A model generated the notes under the pieces. The model saw only the letters and a list, made by a program, of their open reading frames with translations, did not search any database and had not been told where the DNA came from. DNA of 40,829 nucleotides. Source: an uncultured Marvinbryantia sp. (GTDB taxonomy: Bacteria; Bacillota; Clostridia; Lachnospirales; Lachnospiraceae). Every line of letters starts with the position of its first letter. Within the stretch, counting starts at the first letter, position 1. The stretch is from NCBI GenBank assembly GCA_934394985.1, contig CAKRRF010000023.1, positions 1 through 40,829 on the forward strand, given 5' to 3'. Positions 1 to 7,477 of the stretch are shown here, piece by piece. Made by a program: the position numbers and the translations under genes.

Positions 1-246
1 CTTAATGCATTAAATGCAGATGTTCTGATCTGTGGCGGAATCGGAGGCGGTGCACAGACAGCGTTAGCGGCAGCAGGCATTAAGCTTTTCGGAGGAGTTT
101 CCGGAGATGCGGATGAAGCAGTAGAAGCTTTTATCAATGAAACACTTAAGTATAATCCGGATGTGAAATGTTCTCATCACGAACATAACCACGGGGAAGG
201 ACATACATGTGGCGAGCACGGATGTGGAAGCCACAGCTGTCATTAA
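1..246 (+). CDS. NifX/NafY-like Fe-Mo cofactor-domain protein, C-terminal part
   Basis: The window opens inside this gene in frame 1; the start lies outside. The 81 visible residues contain the glycine-rich ADVLICGGIGGGAQTALAAA segment and the GIKLFGGVSGDADEAV segment, typical of the dinitrogenase iron-molybdenum cofactor domain family (NifX/NafY/NifB C-terminal type). Members bind Fe-S or Mo-Fe-S clusters, and many occur in organisms without nitrogenase. The last 25 or so residues form a His/Cys-rich tail (HHEHNHGEGHTCGEHGCG) that should bind metal ions. A strong terminator follows, so this is the last gene of its transcript. The family call is firm; the cluster bound and the physiological role are unknown. 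Confidence 0.85.
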   Translation, partial: LNALNADVLICGGIGGGAQTALAAAGIKLFGGVSGDADEAVEAFINETLKYNPDVKCSHHEHNHGEGHTCGEHGCGSHSCH

Positions 247-276
247 GAAGAATAGCAAAAAGTAATAAATAATACG

Positions 277-324
277 AAAGGATGTGCCAAGGTAATGGAA
301 AAGTTACCGCAGCACATCCTTTTG
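277..324 (+). terminator. Rho-independent terminator after the NifX-like gene
   Basis: Outer arms AAAGGATGTGC (277-287) and GCACATCCTTTT pair perfectly, with an inner GGTAA/TTACC stem, and end in a T-rich tail. It lies about 30 bases after the stop codon. Confidence 0.85.
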
Positions 325-468
325 TGTTATGTTATTCTCATATTGCTTATTTCTTACTTGCTAGAAAAGAAGGATAGAACGTATAATAGTATTATTGATC
401 CAGAGATGTTTACTCTGGAGATAGAATTATTCGCACCAGTGGTATGAGCATAGATTAGGAGTGAAAGA

Positions 469-1415
469 ATGGTAGAAGATACTATGTTTTCCGGGGAATC
501 GAAAAATATTGAGTACAAGGTATTCTTACCTGATAAAAGTGAAAAGTATATGAAGACGATCGTAGCTTTTGCTAACACACAGGGCGGCAAGCTGATTGTT
601 GGAGTAGATGATAAAACACATCAGATTATTTTTCATTCTCCAAAACACAATGTGCGGTATTCAAGGGAACAGATCGTGCAGTGTTTCTGGATAAGAGAGA
701 ATTTACAGGACCAATCTATACACAAATCGAAGAAGCAGTAGATTTTGTATTGAGAAATATTCGGCTTGGAGCAACGATTGGTGGATTGGTGCGAAAAGAG
801 AAGTATGAGCTACCACCGGAAGCAATCAGGGAAATGATCATTAACGCTCATTGTCACCGTAACCTGTTGGACGAATCCTGTATTCAGGTCGCAGTTTATG
901 ATGACAGACTGGAGGTGACTTCTCCGGGTGGCTTATATAACGGATTGACTTATGAGGAAGTCATGAATGGTCATTCTAAGATCCGAAACAAAGGAATTGC
1001 CAATATATTCAGTCAGATGGGACTCGTAGAAGCATGGGGAAGTGGAATTAAAAGAATCCTGAATACAGCAGAAGAGTATGGACTTCCGAAACCGAGATTC
1101 CAGGAATTCGATAATATGTTTCGGGTAGAGCTGTTTCGAGTTAATCCAATAACTGACCAAGCTAACCAAGCTAACCAAGATTTTGAGAGATTAGACCGAG
1201 CGGAAGAGGAAAATGTACTGAGTGAGAAAGAAATTGAAATTCTGAATCTTGTACGTATGCAACCTTCCATTACTCAGAAAGAAATGGCTAATGCATTAGA
1301 TTGGAATCTTGCTAGTGTGAAGTATTATATAACCAAATTGAAGGAAAAGAAATATTTGACGAGGCAGGGAAGTAGTCAAAAAGGAAGCTGGTTGATATTA
1401 ACAAAACGAGATTAA
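469..1415 (+). pseudogene. Broken AlbA_2/RecG-like ATP-binding protein
   Basis: Two reading frames together make the start and end of one Schlafen/AlbA_2-type, RecG-like transcriptional regulator. Frame 1 from 469 gives ESKNIEYKVFLPDKSEKY and AFANTQGGKLIVGVDD, the AlbA_2 nucleotide-binding start. From about 636 frame 3 takes over with CAVFKGTDRAVFLDKREF, which belongs about 100 residues further on in intact relatives, followed by the GHKL-like ATPase part (PPEAIREMIINAHCHRNL, GSGIKRI) and a C-terminal winged helix (ITQKEMANALDWNLASVKYY). The sequence therefore lacks an internal piece at about 630-640 and has lost frame. It cannot make the full product; a 3' fragment from a GTG at 681 could still be translated. 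Intact family members are usually about 450-500 residues. Confidence 0.8.
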
Positions 1416-1464
1416 CACTTGTATCAATTCGTGTTAAACTATGCAATGTAAGGAGGAGAGAAAG

Positions 1465-1644
1465 ATGCCTAGAAAACCATCATTAGACGGCAAAGATTCT
1501 AGTCTGAGAATCAGGATGTCACCAGAGCAAAAAGAAAAGCTAGTATCTTATGCAGAGCGACATTATCAGACTATGAGTAATGTAATATTCCAAGCGTTGG
1601 ACATTCTTTACGCAAGAGAAGAACAACAAAATAACAAAGAGTAG
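1465..1644 (+). CDS. Small basic protein, possible ribbon-helix-helix DNA-binding protein
   Basis: The ATG at 1465 is chosen because AAGGAGGAG (1450-1458) sits six bases upstream; an ATG at 1441 lies before this site. The 59-residue product has SSLRIRMSPEQKEKLVSYAE followed by a helix and a polar tail. A short beta-like segment followed by two helices fits a MetJ/Arc-type DNA-binding fold, as used by plasmid or antitoxin repressors. It lies between a broken gene and a DNA-repair gene, in a stretch rich in decayed accessory genes. The fold is inferred from pattern only and no partner gene is visible. Confidence 0.5.
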   Translation: MPRKPSLDGKDSSLRIRMSPEQKEKLVSYAERHYQTMSNVIFQALDILYAREEQQNNKE

Positions 1645-1656
1645 AATGGAGTTATT

Positions 1657-1698
1657 TTGGAGTTTGAATTTTGTCCGAAATGTGGGAGTGAATTATGA
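1657..1698 (+). other. Possible 13-codon leader ORF with a zinc-knuckle motif
   Basis: A TTG at 1657 with GGAG just upstream opens 13 codons ending in CPKCGSEL. The TGA at 1696 overlaps the ATG of the next gene, a layout that allows translational coupling. CPKCGSEL is a common opening of zinc-ribbon proteins, so this may instead be the remnant of a lost gene. Expression is not shown by the sequence. Confidence 0.2.
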
Positions 1699-2339
1699 TT
1701 ACAAGAGAAGAAGCATTAAAGTTTGGCCTATCATTTGACAACGTGTACGAGGAGCGGCCTTTCCGTGACCAGAACTGGCAAGTGGTAAGAGCAAAGGAAA
1801 ATAAAAAAATATTTTTGTGGATCTACGACCGTAACGGATATGTGAATCTGAATGTGAAAGTCGATCCCCAGTGGCGCGATTTCTGGCGGAGTACCTACGA
1901 AGCGGTAACGGCCGGCTATCACCAGAATAAAGAACATTGGAACACGATCATTTTGGATGGGACGCTTCCAGAGCAGGAGATCCGGCGAATGATATCCGAA
2001 AGCTATGATCTCGTAACATATAGCCCTACAAAGAAAATATATGAGGCCGTGAAAGAGATTCCCAAAGGACGTGTCGCAACCTATGGAACGGTTGCAAAAA
2101 TGGCAGGAAATCCGCTAATGTCGAGAGCAGTAGGCAATGCACTCCATAAGAATCCGGATCCGGATAATATCCCGTGCTACCGCGTTGTAAATTCCAAAGG
2201 AGAACTAGCCGAGGCATTTGCTTTTGGTGGTGAAAATGTACAGAAAAAACTTCTGGAAGCAGAAGGCGTTGAAGTTGTAGATGGGAAAGTAGATCTGGAG
2301 CGATATGGTCTGGATCATCATGAAAAAGCAAGTTTGTAG
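1695..2339 (+). CDS. YjbR/MmcQ-like domain fused to O6-alkylguanine-DNA alkyltransferase domain
   Basis: The 214-residue protein has two parts. Residues 1-110 match the MmcQ/YjbR fold (EALKFGLSF..., GYHQNKEHWNTIILDG, SESYDLV), a CyaY-like double-wing domain of uncertain function. Residues 113-200 match the methylguanine-DNA methyltransferase DNA-binding domain: VKEIPKGRVATYGTVAKMAG is the recognition helix region, SRAVGNAL follows, and IPCYRVV is the active-site motif. The acceptor Cys161 is present, so this is not a cysteine-less alkyltransferase-like protein. The usual PCHRV histidine is tyrosine here. The expected role is direct removal of alkyl groups from guanine. The start is supported by GTGGGAGTG upstream. 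Confidence 0.85.
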   Translation: MITREEALKFGLSFDNVYEERPFRDQNWQVVRAKENKKIFLWIYDRNGYVNLNVKVDPQWRDFWRSTYEAVTAGYHQNKEHWNTIILDGTLPEQEIRRMISESYDLVTYSPTKKIYEAVKEIPKGRVATYGTVAKMAGNPLMSRAVGNALHKNPDPDNIPCYRVVNSKGELAEAFAFGGENVQKKLLEAEGVEVVDGKVDLERYGLDHHEKASL

Positions 2340-2371
2340 AGCAAAGGTGACACATTCAAGAAGATCAGAAA

Positions 2372-2387
2372 TTGGTCATTTGACCAA
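2372..2387. promoter_or_regulatory. Inverted repeat, possible operator
   Basis: TTGGTCA-TT-TGACCAA is a perfect 7-bp inverted repeat with a 2-base centre, about 90 bases before the antitoxin start. It could be an operator for the antitoxin, but the regulator is unknown. Confidence 0.3.
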
Positions 2388-2478
2388 ACAATATGAGTAT
2401 GAAACGCACAGTAGGCTGTGTTCATGAGCGAGAAGTGAAAGCGAATGATTGCTTTATCAAGGAAAGGAGCTGAAAAAT

Positions 2479-2727
2479 ATGGCAAATATTTTACCAGTGT
2501 CTGATTTGAGAAATTATAATGAAGTTTTGAAAAATTGTCATAAAGGAGAACCAGTATACCTGACAAAGAATGGCAGAGGACGTTTTGTAGTTATGGATAT
2601 TGAAGATTACGAGCATGACCGTGCAGAGAAAAAGCTTCTGCTTAAGCTGCAGGAAGTCGAAGAAGCAGTGAAAGATGGTGAGGGTTGGCTGGATCTGGAT
2701 GAACTGAAAGCACTTGTGGGGGAATAA
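2479..2727 (+). CDS. Phd/YefM-type antitoxin
   Basis: The 82-residue protein starts at the ATG at 2479, behind AAGGAG (2464-2469). MANILPVSDLRNYNEVLK and PVYLTKNGRGRFVVMDIEDY are the classic Phd/YefM N-terminal DNA-binding signature. The C-terminal part (EEAVKDGEGWLDLDELKALV) is the toxin-wrapping tail. Such antitoxins neutralise a RelE/ParE toxin and repress their own operon. The next gene, two bases later, is the toxin, but it is truncated, so the antitoxin now appears to be orphaned. Confidence 0.9.
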   Translation: MANILPVSDLRNYNEVLKNCHKGEPVYLTKNGRGRFVVMDIEDYEHDRAEKKLLLKLQEVEEAVKDGEGWLDLDELKALVGE

Positions 2728-2728
2728 G

Positions 2729-2866
2729 ATGTTAAAATTGCGGATTAATCCGATTGTTGCAAAGGATTTGAAAAACATCCGGGATTATATTGCTGAAGAT
2801 AACGAAGAATATGCAGCAAAGACTATTATAGAAGTGATTTTTGTCAAGGCAGACTGTTTTTTGTAA
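2729..2866 (+). pseudogene. Truncated RelE/ParE-family toxin
   Basis: The ATG at 2729 follows the antitoxin stop by one base. The 45 codons begin MLKLRINPIVAKDLKNIRDY, the normal opening of RelE/ParE toxins (about 90-110 residues), and continue IAEDNEEYAAKTI. After that the match is lost and the frame stops at 2864-2866. The C-terminal half carrying the active site is absent, so the toxin should be inactive. A small deletion or substitution near 2840 is the likely cause. Confidence 0.75.
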
Positions 2867-2889
2867 AAATGAATAACCTGAATACACCT

Positions 2890-2930
2890 AAGGTTCTGAA
2901 TCTACATAGTAGGTTCGGAGCTTTATTTTG
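2890..2930 (+). terminator. Long hairpin, probable terminator
   Basis: Arms at 2890-2905 and 2909-2924 form a 16-bp stem with G-T pairs and a 3-base ATA loop, followed by ATTTTG. It separates the toxin remnant from the sigma-factor operon. Confidence 0.65.
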
Positions 2931-2963
2931 TTGAAAAAATTTGCTATTCTCTAAAGTAAAAAA

Positions 2964-2987
2964 TGAACCTTTTGAAAAATTACGACA
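2964..2987 (+). promoter_or_regulatory. Candidate ECF-type autoregulatory promoter
   Basis: TGAACC at 2964-2969 and CGACA at 2983-2987 have the composition and spacing of an ECF sigma -35/-10 pair (AAC-type -35, CGAC-like -10). They lie about 70 bases before the ECF sigma gene. Autoregulation is usual for such genes but is inferred here. Confidence 0.4.
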
Positions 2988-3056
2988 ATATATAAGTGTA
3001 AGGGCTAAAAACCTTATAGTCGACTAGATGGGAGAAAGGAAAAAGGATAACTTGTA

Positions 3057-3596
3057 ATGAATAAGAATGAATTCGAGCAATTTGTCCAGGACAACGGTAA
3101 GGAAATCCTCAGATTTTGTAGGATTACATGTGGGGATAAAGAATCAGGAGATGAGTTGTACCAGGATACCATGCTCAAGCTGTTGGGGAAACGACATAGT
3201 TTGGATGGCCAACAGAACGTGAGAAGCTATGCCTTATCCATATCAATTATGCTTTGGAAAAATAAAAAGAAAAAATATGCGAACAGAAATAGATTGATTC
3301 CTATGGAAAGTTATGATCGCATGGAGACAGAAGGCAATTTAGCTACTGCTAATATAACAGTCATGTCACCGGAAGATACTTATATTCAGGATGATGAAAG
3401 GAATTTTGTACAACAGGTAGTTGCGAAATTACCTGAAAAATATAGAATGCCTATTTATTTATATTATTCGGCAGATAGGTCAGTTTCGGAAATTGCTCAG
3501 ATTTTACATGTACCAGTGGGAACGATAAAGAGTCGTATGAATAAAGCAAAGCGGTTGTTAAAAAGAGAATTGGAGGCATTAGGATATGACAGATGA
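3057..3596 (+). CDS. ECF-type RNA polymerase sigma factor
   Basis: The 179-residue protein has only regions 2 and 4, as in extracytoplasmic-function sigma factors. Region 2 is residues 10-75 (GKEILRFCRITCGDKESGDE, YQDTMLKLL, NVRSYALSI) and region 4 is residues 120-172 (LPEKYRMPIYLYYSADRSVS, EIAQILHVPVGTIKSRMNKA). It would direct RNA polymerase to a small regulon in response to an envelope or environmental signal. The downstream membrane protein overlaps it by 11 bases and is the expected anti-sigma factor. An AAAGGA site lies upstream of the ATG. The signal sensed is unknown. Confidence 0.93.
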   Translation: MNKNEFEQFVQDNGKEILRFCRITCGDKESGDELYQDTMLKLLGKRHSLDGQQNVRSYALSISIMLWKNKKKKYANRNRLIPMESYDRMETEGNLATANITVMSPEDTYIQDDERNFVQQVVAKLPEKYRMPIYLYYSADRSVSEIAQILHVPVGTIKSRMNKAKRLLKRELEALGYDR

Positions 3597-4506
3597 AAGA
3601 CTTGATCAAATCTTAAAGCAGGCCCTTGCGCCAGAAATTGATGATTCTGAAATCCAAATTCGGAGAAAGGTTAGGATAAAAAAAATGAATATGAAAAAGA
3701 TGATTGCAGGTGGTCTTGTGGCTTGTGCAGCATTATCGTTGGTAGTAACTGGAGGCTATTCGAGAGGGAATACCAGAAGCAGAGATGATGGGACGGCAAG
3801 CGTAAATGATATACAGAGTGTGGCAAATAATAATTTTTTTGCTATAACAGCATATGCAGCAGAATTGCCTGAGGAAGTTGCATCGGGGGATGTAATGGGA
3901 CTTAGTCCGGTTATGGCTGGTTATGGAAACGCATTATTCCTGGATCAGAGATTCGTAATATCTGGTGAAAATATAGAGAAGGTAAGAATATCTACAGACA
4001 AGTGTAACATGTATTCAGTAACACCTGTCTATGAAGGAGATGACGATTTTGCTAAAGCTCAAAACGACGATCTATCAGCTAACGAAAAATATGTGATGAT
4101 TCTTGATGTAGATGATGACTTTGATGAAGAAAATTTAACAGAAGAGACTCCTTATCATTTCGACCACATCGTTATGGAAGGTAATTCTTATGAGGGTGCG
4201 TACAACAACAATATGGCATTTGGCATATCAGTTCCAGAAGAATTATGGAGCAAAAGTAGCGACGACAAGCTATCTTACTATGAAGATGTTGATCAGGTCA
4301 ATGGCGCAACCATTACTATTGCTGTTACGTATACGGACGGAAGTGTGGAAGAGCAGCATTATCGCTTGAGCACAGGAAAAATTTTTGTTCCTACAAAAGA
4401 TGGTTGTAATGATTGGGATAATCTGACAAGATTCCTTACATCTGAAGAAGAAAGTGCTGGTAATACTTCTTATATATATGGATACCTTATGACAAAGATT
4501 GACTGA
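3586..4506 (+). CDS. Membrane-anchored anti-sigma factor-like protein
   Basis: The start overlaps the sigma gene by 11 bases, so the pair is translationally coupled. Residues 1-36 are a short cytoplasmic segment (DERLDQILKQALAPEIDDSE), the likely sigma-binding part. Residues 38-57 form one membrane helix. About 245 extracytoplasmic residues follow, acidic and without a motif I recognise. The layout matches DUF4179-like anti-sigma proteins of Clostridia, which hold the sigma factor until a signal releases it. The assignment comes mainly from position and topology. Confidence 0.75.
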   Translation: MTDERLDQILKQALAPEIDDSEIQIRRKVRIKKMNMKKMIAGGLVACAALSLVVTGGYSRGNTRSRDDGTASVNDIQSVANNNFFAITAYAAELPEEVASGDVMGLSPVMAGYGNALFLDQRFVISGENIEKVRISTDKCNMYSVTPVYEGDDDFAKAQNDDLSANEKYVMILDVDDDFDEENLTEETPYHFDHIVMEGNSYEGAYNNNMAFGISVPEELWSKSSDDKLSYYEDVDQVNGATITIAVTYTDGSVEEQHYRLSTGKIFVPTKDGCNDWDNLTRFLTSEEESAGNTSYIYGYLMTKID

Positions 4507-4531
4507 TGTTTTATATTATGGAGGTGTTTTT

Positions 4532-4654
4532 ATGCACATCAATCCAATAACTGGACAGTCATTTTTGACAGATAATTTACAGAATGCAGGTTGTGTATTT
4601 TACAATGCCCGTTTATACTTTTGGGTGTATATATTTGGAGGAGTCTATGAATAA
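4532..4654 (+). CDS. Possible 40-residue small protein
   Basis: The ATG at 4532 follows a good TGGAGGTG site (4519-4526). The product begins MHINPITGQSFLTDN and has an aromatic, hydrophobic C-terminal half (RLYFWVYIFGGVYE). Its stop overlaps the next start by 8 bases, and the next gene's ribosome binding site lies inside it. It may be a real small membrane peptide or a coupling leader. I recognise no family. Confidence 0.35.
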   Translation: MHINPITGQSFLTDNLQNAGCVFYNARLYFWVYIFGGVYE

Positions 4655-4883
4655 AGATAAAATCGTTCAGAACAAAACATCAAAAAAAGAACCAATCCCA
4701 GACAATAGCGGAAGTTGGATTGCTATCGGGCTATGCTTCGGCACAGCCATTGGACTTTTCATAGGTGATCTTGGCATTGGCATGTGTCTGGGAGTTATGA
4801 TGGGTGTGAGCGTCGGTCCTGCAATCGATGCACTGAGAAAAAATAAGAAATCAGAGGAGCATAGGGGGAATGATGAGGAATAA
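4647..4883 (+). CDS. Small glycine-rich membrane protein
   Basis: The start is the ATG at 4647 behind TGGAGGAG; earlier ATGs in the frame have no such site. The 78 residues have a charged N-terminus (MNKDKIVQNKTSKKEPIPD), then a glycine-rich hydrophobic stretch at about 28-65 (SWIAIGLCFGTAIGLFIGDL, MCLGVMMGVSVGPAI) that can span the membrane once or twice, and a charged tail. It overlaps the next gene by 14 bases. The pattern resembles small uncharacterised glycine-zipper membrane proteins of Firmicutes. Function unknown. Confidence 0.7.
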   Translation: MNKDKIVQNKTSKKEPIPDNSGSWIAIGLCFGTAIGLFIGDLGIGMCLGVMMGVSVGPAIDALRKNKKSEEHRGNDEE

Positions 4884-5712
4884 TGTGCTTCGCAAATACA
4901 TGCCATCGCTTCTGTTATTCTTGCTGTTTGAGACAGTGGCATTCACATTGTGGATCATTAAAGATAACCTGTTTTATCTTTTGAATTTTAGTTATATCGG
5001 AGGCTGCCTTGCATTGGGAACCGCACTTTTTACTGCTGGAAAACGTTATGCCCGACATTTCGTGCAACTGGCGGTGGGAAGTTATATGTTGTTGTACCTC
5101 GGTATAATTTCCTGTGAGAATATGCAAATGGAAGGCTTTTGGTACTATTTGTTCCTGGGAGTTTTTGAGGCGGCAACAATACATTATGCGGTGGCAAAGA
5201 TTTTCGGGCCTTTGCTTTTTGGCCGGGGATGGTGCGGCTATGCCTGTTGGACAGCTATGGTGCTGGATTTTCTGCCTTACAGGAAGCCGAAAAAACCGCG
5301 AAAGGAAAAGTTAGGCGCTCTGCGTTATGCGATGTTTGCTTTATCACTGATAATGGTTTCCAGCCTTTTTTTGATGAAAATCACAAATCTGGAGAAAATC
5401 ATGTTCTGGATGTTCCTTGCAGGAAACGCGCTTTACTACATTGCGGGTATTGTGTTGGCCATTATATTCAAAGATAACCGTGCATTCTGCAAGTATCTGT
5501 GTCCGGTTACGGTATTTCTCAAGCCAATGAGCTACTTTTCGCTTTTGCGTGTCCATTGTGATGAAAACAAATGCGTCCATTGTGGAAAATGCCTGCGGGT
5601 TTGTCCCATGAATGTGGAAGTCAACAAAGAATCCCGCAAACGAAAAAACGGGACAGAGTGCATTCTTTGTTACGAATGCACAAAAGTCTGCCCCACCAAA
5701 GCACTTCATTAG
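4870..5712 (+). CDS. NapH/NosR-like membrane protein with two 4Fe-4S clusters
   Basis: The 280-residue protein has about five membrane helices. The loop FGRGWCGYACW is the GxxWCGxxC motif of the NapH/NosR/RdxA membrane ferredoxin group. A second Cys pair is at CKYLCP. Residues 228-278 hold two ferredoxin motifs, CVHCGKCLRVCP and CILCYECTKVCP, each C-x2-C-x2-C-x3-CP. Such proteins move electrons between the quinone or membrane pool and a partner enzyme. No reductase lies next to it, so the partner is unknown. It overlaps the preceding small membrane gene by 14 bases and probably shares the sigma-factor transcript. The start could be 4870 or the next ATG at 4873. Confidence 0.88.
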   Translation: MMRNNVLRKYMPSLLLFLLFETVAFTLWIIKDNLFYLLNFSYIGGCLALGTALFTAGKRYARHFVQLAVGSYMLLYLGIISCENMQMEGFWYYLFLGVFEAATIHYAVAKIFGPLLFGRGWCGYACWTAMVLDFLPYRKPKKPRKEKLGALRYAMFALSLIMVSSLFLMKITNLEKIMFWMFLAGNALYYIAGIVLAIIFKDNRAFCKYLCPVTVFLKPMSYFSLLRVHCDENKCVHCGKCLRVCPMNVEVNKESRKRKNGTECILCYECTKVCPTKALH

Positions 5713-5734
5713 GATTGGTGTCTGGCTGGGGCAG

Positions 5735-7162
5735 TTATCTTCTCCTGTCCAGACCGCTTTCGCGGTAATAGCAGGATTTACTTTTGTACATTCTCGCATC
5801 TGCAGCTTTTGCAATATCATAAATCCCATTCCATGCTTTCTCTGAGCTAAAAACGTATCCGTATGAAACACTGATAGAATCTACCAGTTCACCGTGCCAT
5901 AGGGCAGATTTTTGCTCAAAGTCTGTGATAATCTTTTGAAGTTCCTCCGTTTTCTCAGTCATAATGATAACAAACTCATCTCCACCGATTCGGTAGACAT
6001 TTCCATAATTCTGAAAACATTCTTTCATACAATCAGCTGCTGCGCATATAAGTTCATCTCCGGCAGCATGCCCAAGAGAATCATTTACGCATTTTAGACC
6101 GTTGATATCCATGGAAATGTAGATCCATTCTTTATGAAGATCAAGACCGTGTATTGCTGTTTCATAAGCGTGCCTGTTAAAACATTTTGTAAGTTCATCG
6201 GTGTTCGATGTATAGAGTAGTTTTTCTTTTTCATATTTTTCTTTCAGAACCCGTGAGAGCATATATACCATACAACAGGATGCAAGTACAAGATATATAC
6301 CAACTATGAGTATGGCAAATATACTGTTCTTTAGATAAAATGAATTTTCCACAGCTATAGCAATCATATAGGTATCATCATGACACAGGAAACATCGGCA
6401 AAGCTTTCCATTAACCTTTGTGTGGAAACTGACTGTTTTGCCGTCATTTATTTTATCCGTTGCGATGCCAGAATCATCAAGTACTTTTCCGACCCAGATG
6501 CGGTTTGTAGCTCCTTTTATTATTTTTGTCTTAGCATCGGCTACAAAAATTTCGATTCCTTTATAAAGAGGCATGTCGCTTACGACATTAGAGATTTCAT
6601 TCTGCTTCAACTCTTGCAGAAGGCGCTTTGGTTCAATGCCTATCTGAATCATCCTTGTACCGGCTTCGTTCCAGGTGATGGCATACATCATCTCTTTCTT
6701 TTCAGCGGTATTAGGCGTGACATCCTGACACATGGTAAGATCCTTGTCAGTAAGCATTGGCTTAAAATAGGACATCTGTTCTCCTGAGTCGAAGTTGTAG
6801 CCATAGTATTTTGGCATAGACCCACTATAGATATATCCGTTTTTATCAATCAGATGTATCTCATCCACGGAGATCAACTTTGCTATTTTCTGCAATTCTT
6901 CTACATCATGTTCTGCCGTTGGCTTTGCATCTATGATATATGATGCAGCTTTTGCTCTTACTATATAATCGTCCTTTAGCGATTCAATGAGTCCGTTTTC
7001 ATTCTCATCATTTTTATTGAGCACAGTGACTACACGGTCAAGAAGTACGTTTGACATCTGATATGTATTATTGTCATTTACAGATTTTAAAATTCCGGCC
7101 TCAAGTAATAATGCGATGGCAATGATTATAAAAGCCAGAAAAGTAAGTTTTTTCTTTTTCAT
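5735..7162 (-). CDS. Membrane sensor diguanylate cyclase (GGDEF)
   Basis: The protein has an N-terminal helix (residues 6-25), about 250 extracytoplasmic residues likely forming a Cache-type sensor, a second helix, and a cytoplasmic GGDEF domain. The active site is intact: RIGGDEFVIIM (about 393-397), preceded by STNTDELTKCFNRHAYE-like and DINGLKCVNDSLGHAAGDE motifs. It should make cyclic di-GMP from two GTP. No RxxD product-inhibition site is visible in the usual place before GGDEF. I chose the ATG at 7162 (MKKKKLTF) because the helix follows directly; an ATG at 7189 is possible and neither has a strong ribosome binding site. It ends 22 bases from the convergent ferredoxin gene. Confidence 0.9.
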   Translation of the reverse strand: MKKKKLTFLAFIIIAIALLLEAGILKSVNDNNTYQMSNVLLDRVVTVLNKNDENENGLIESLKDDYIVRAKAASYIIDAKPTAEHDVEELQKIAKLISVDEIHLIDKNGYIYSGSMPKYYGYNFDSGEQMSYFKPMLTDKDLTMCQDVTPNTAEKKEMMYAITWNEAGTRMIQIGIEPKRLLQELKQNEISNVVSDMPLYKGIEIFVADAKTKIIKGATNRIWVGKVLDDSGIATDKINDGKTVSFHTKVNGKLCRCFLCHDDTYMIAIAVENSFYLKNSIFAILIVGIYLVLASCCMVYMLSRVLKEKYEKEKLLYTSNTDELTKCFNRHAYETAIHGLDLHKEWIYISMDINGLKCVNDSLGHAAGDELICAAADCMKECFQNYGNVYRIGGDEFVIIMTEKTEELQKIITDFEQKSALWHGELVDSISVSYGYVFSSEKAWNGIYDIAKAADARMYKSKSCYYRESGLDRRR

Positions 7163-7420
7163 GTATATATTGTACCAAGTCTCTGACATAACTGCCAGAC
7201 CTAAATACGTAAAACAACTACTAAATTATTATAAGCACTATACAGGGCAGAACAGGGGAGCTCGAGAAGAAAAACATTTGATGATCAACTCTGAGATGTT
7301 CGGTGTAGAAGGAACGGTAAACATTATAAAAAATGCAGTGATGGAAAAATTCTTTTGACATATGTATGTGGCTTAAAAAGTCTGTATAAAAGAGATAAGA
7401 GGAAGTGGAAAATAAGAAGT
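7163..7420. other. Intergenic stretch with no confident gene
   Basis: This gap between two minus-strand genes holds AT-rich sequence. A short plus-strand open stretch at about 7278-7360 reads MINSEMFGVEGTVNIIKNAV and may be a gene remnant, but it has no ribosome binding site. I see no clear promoter for the cyclase. Confidence 0.3.
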
Positions 7421-7455
7421 AAAAAAGGCAGGTAGTAGTTGATTACCTGCCTTTT
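7421..7455 (-). terminator. Terminator of the CstA-family gene
   Basis: Arms AAAAGGCAGGTA and TACCTGCCTTTT (12 bp) enclose a 9-base loop, 23 bases beyond the cstA stop. On the minus strand the stem runs into a T tract. Confidence 0.9.
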
Positions 7456-7477
7456 GGATAAATTGAAAAATGGTAAG

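Noticed and set aside
7278..7360. Short plus-strand ORF in the gap before cstA's terminator
   Set aside because: No ribosome binding site and no family match; kept only as a note in the intergenic entry.
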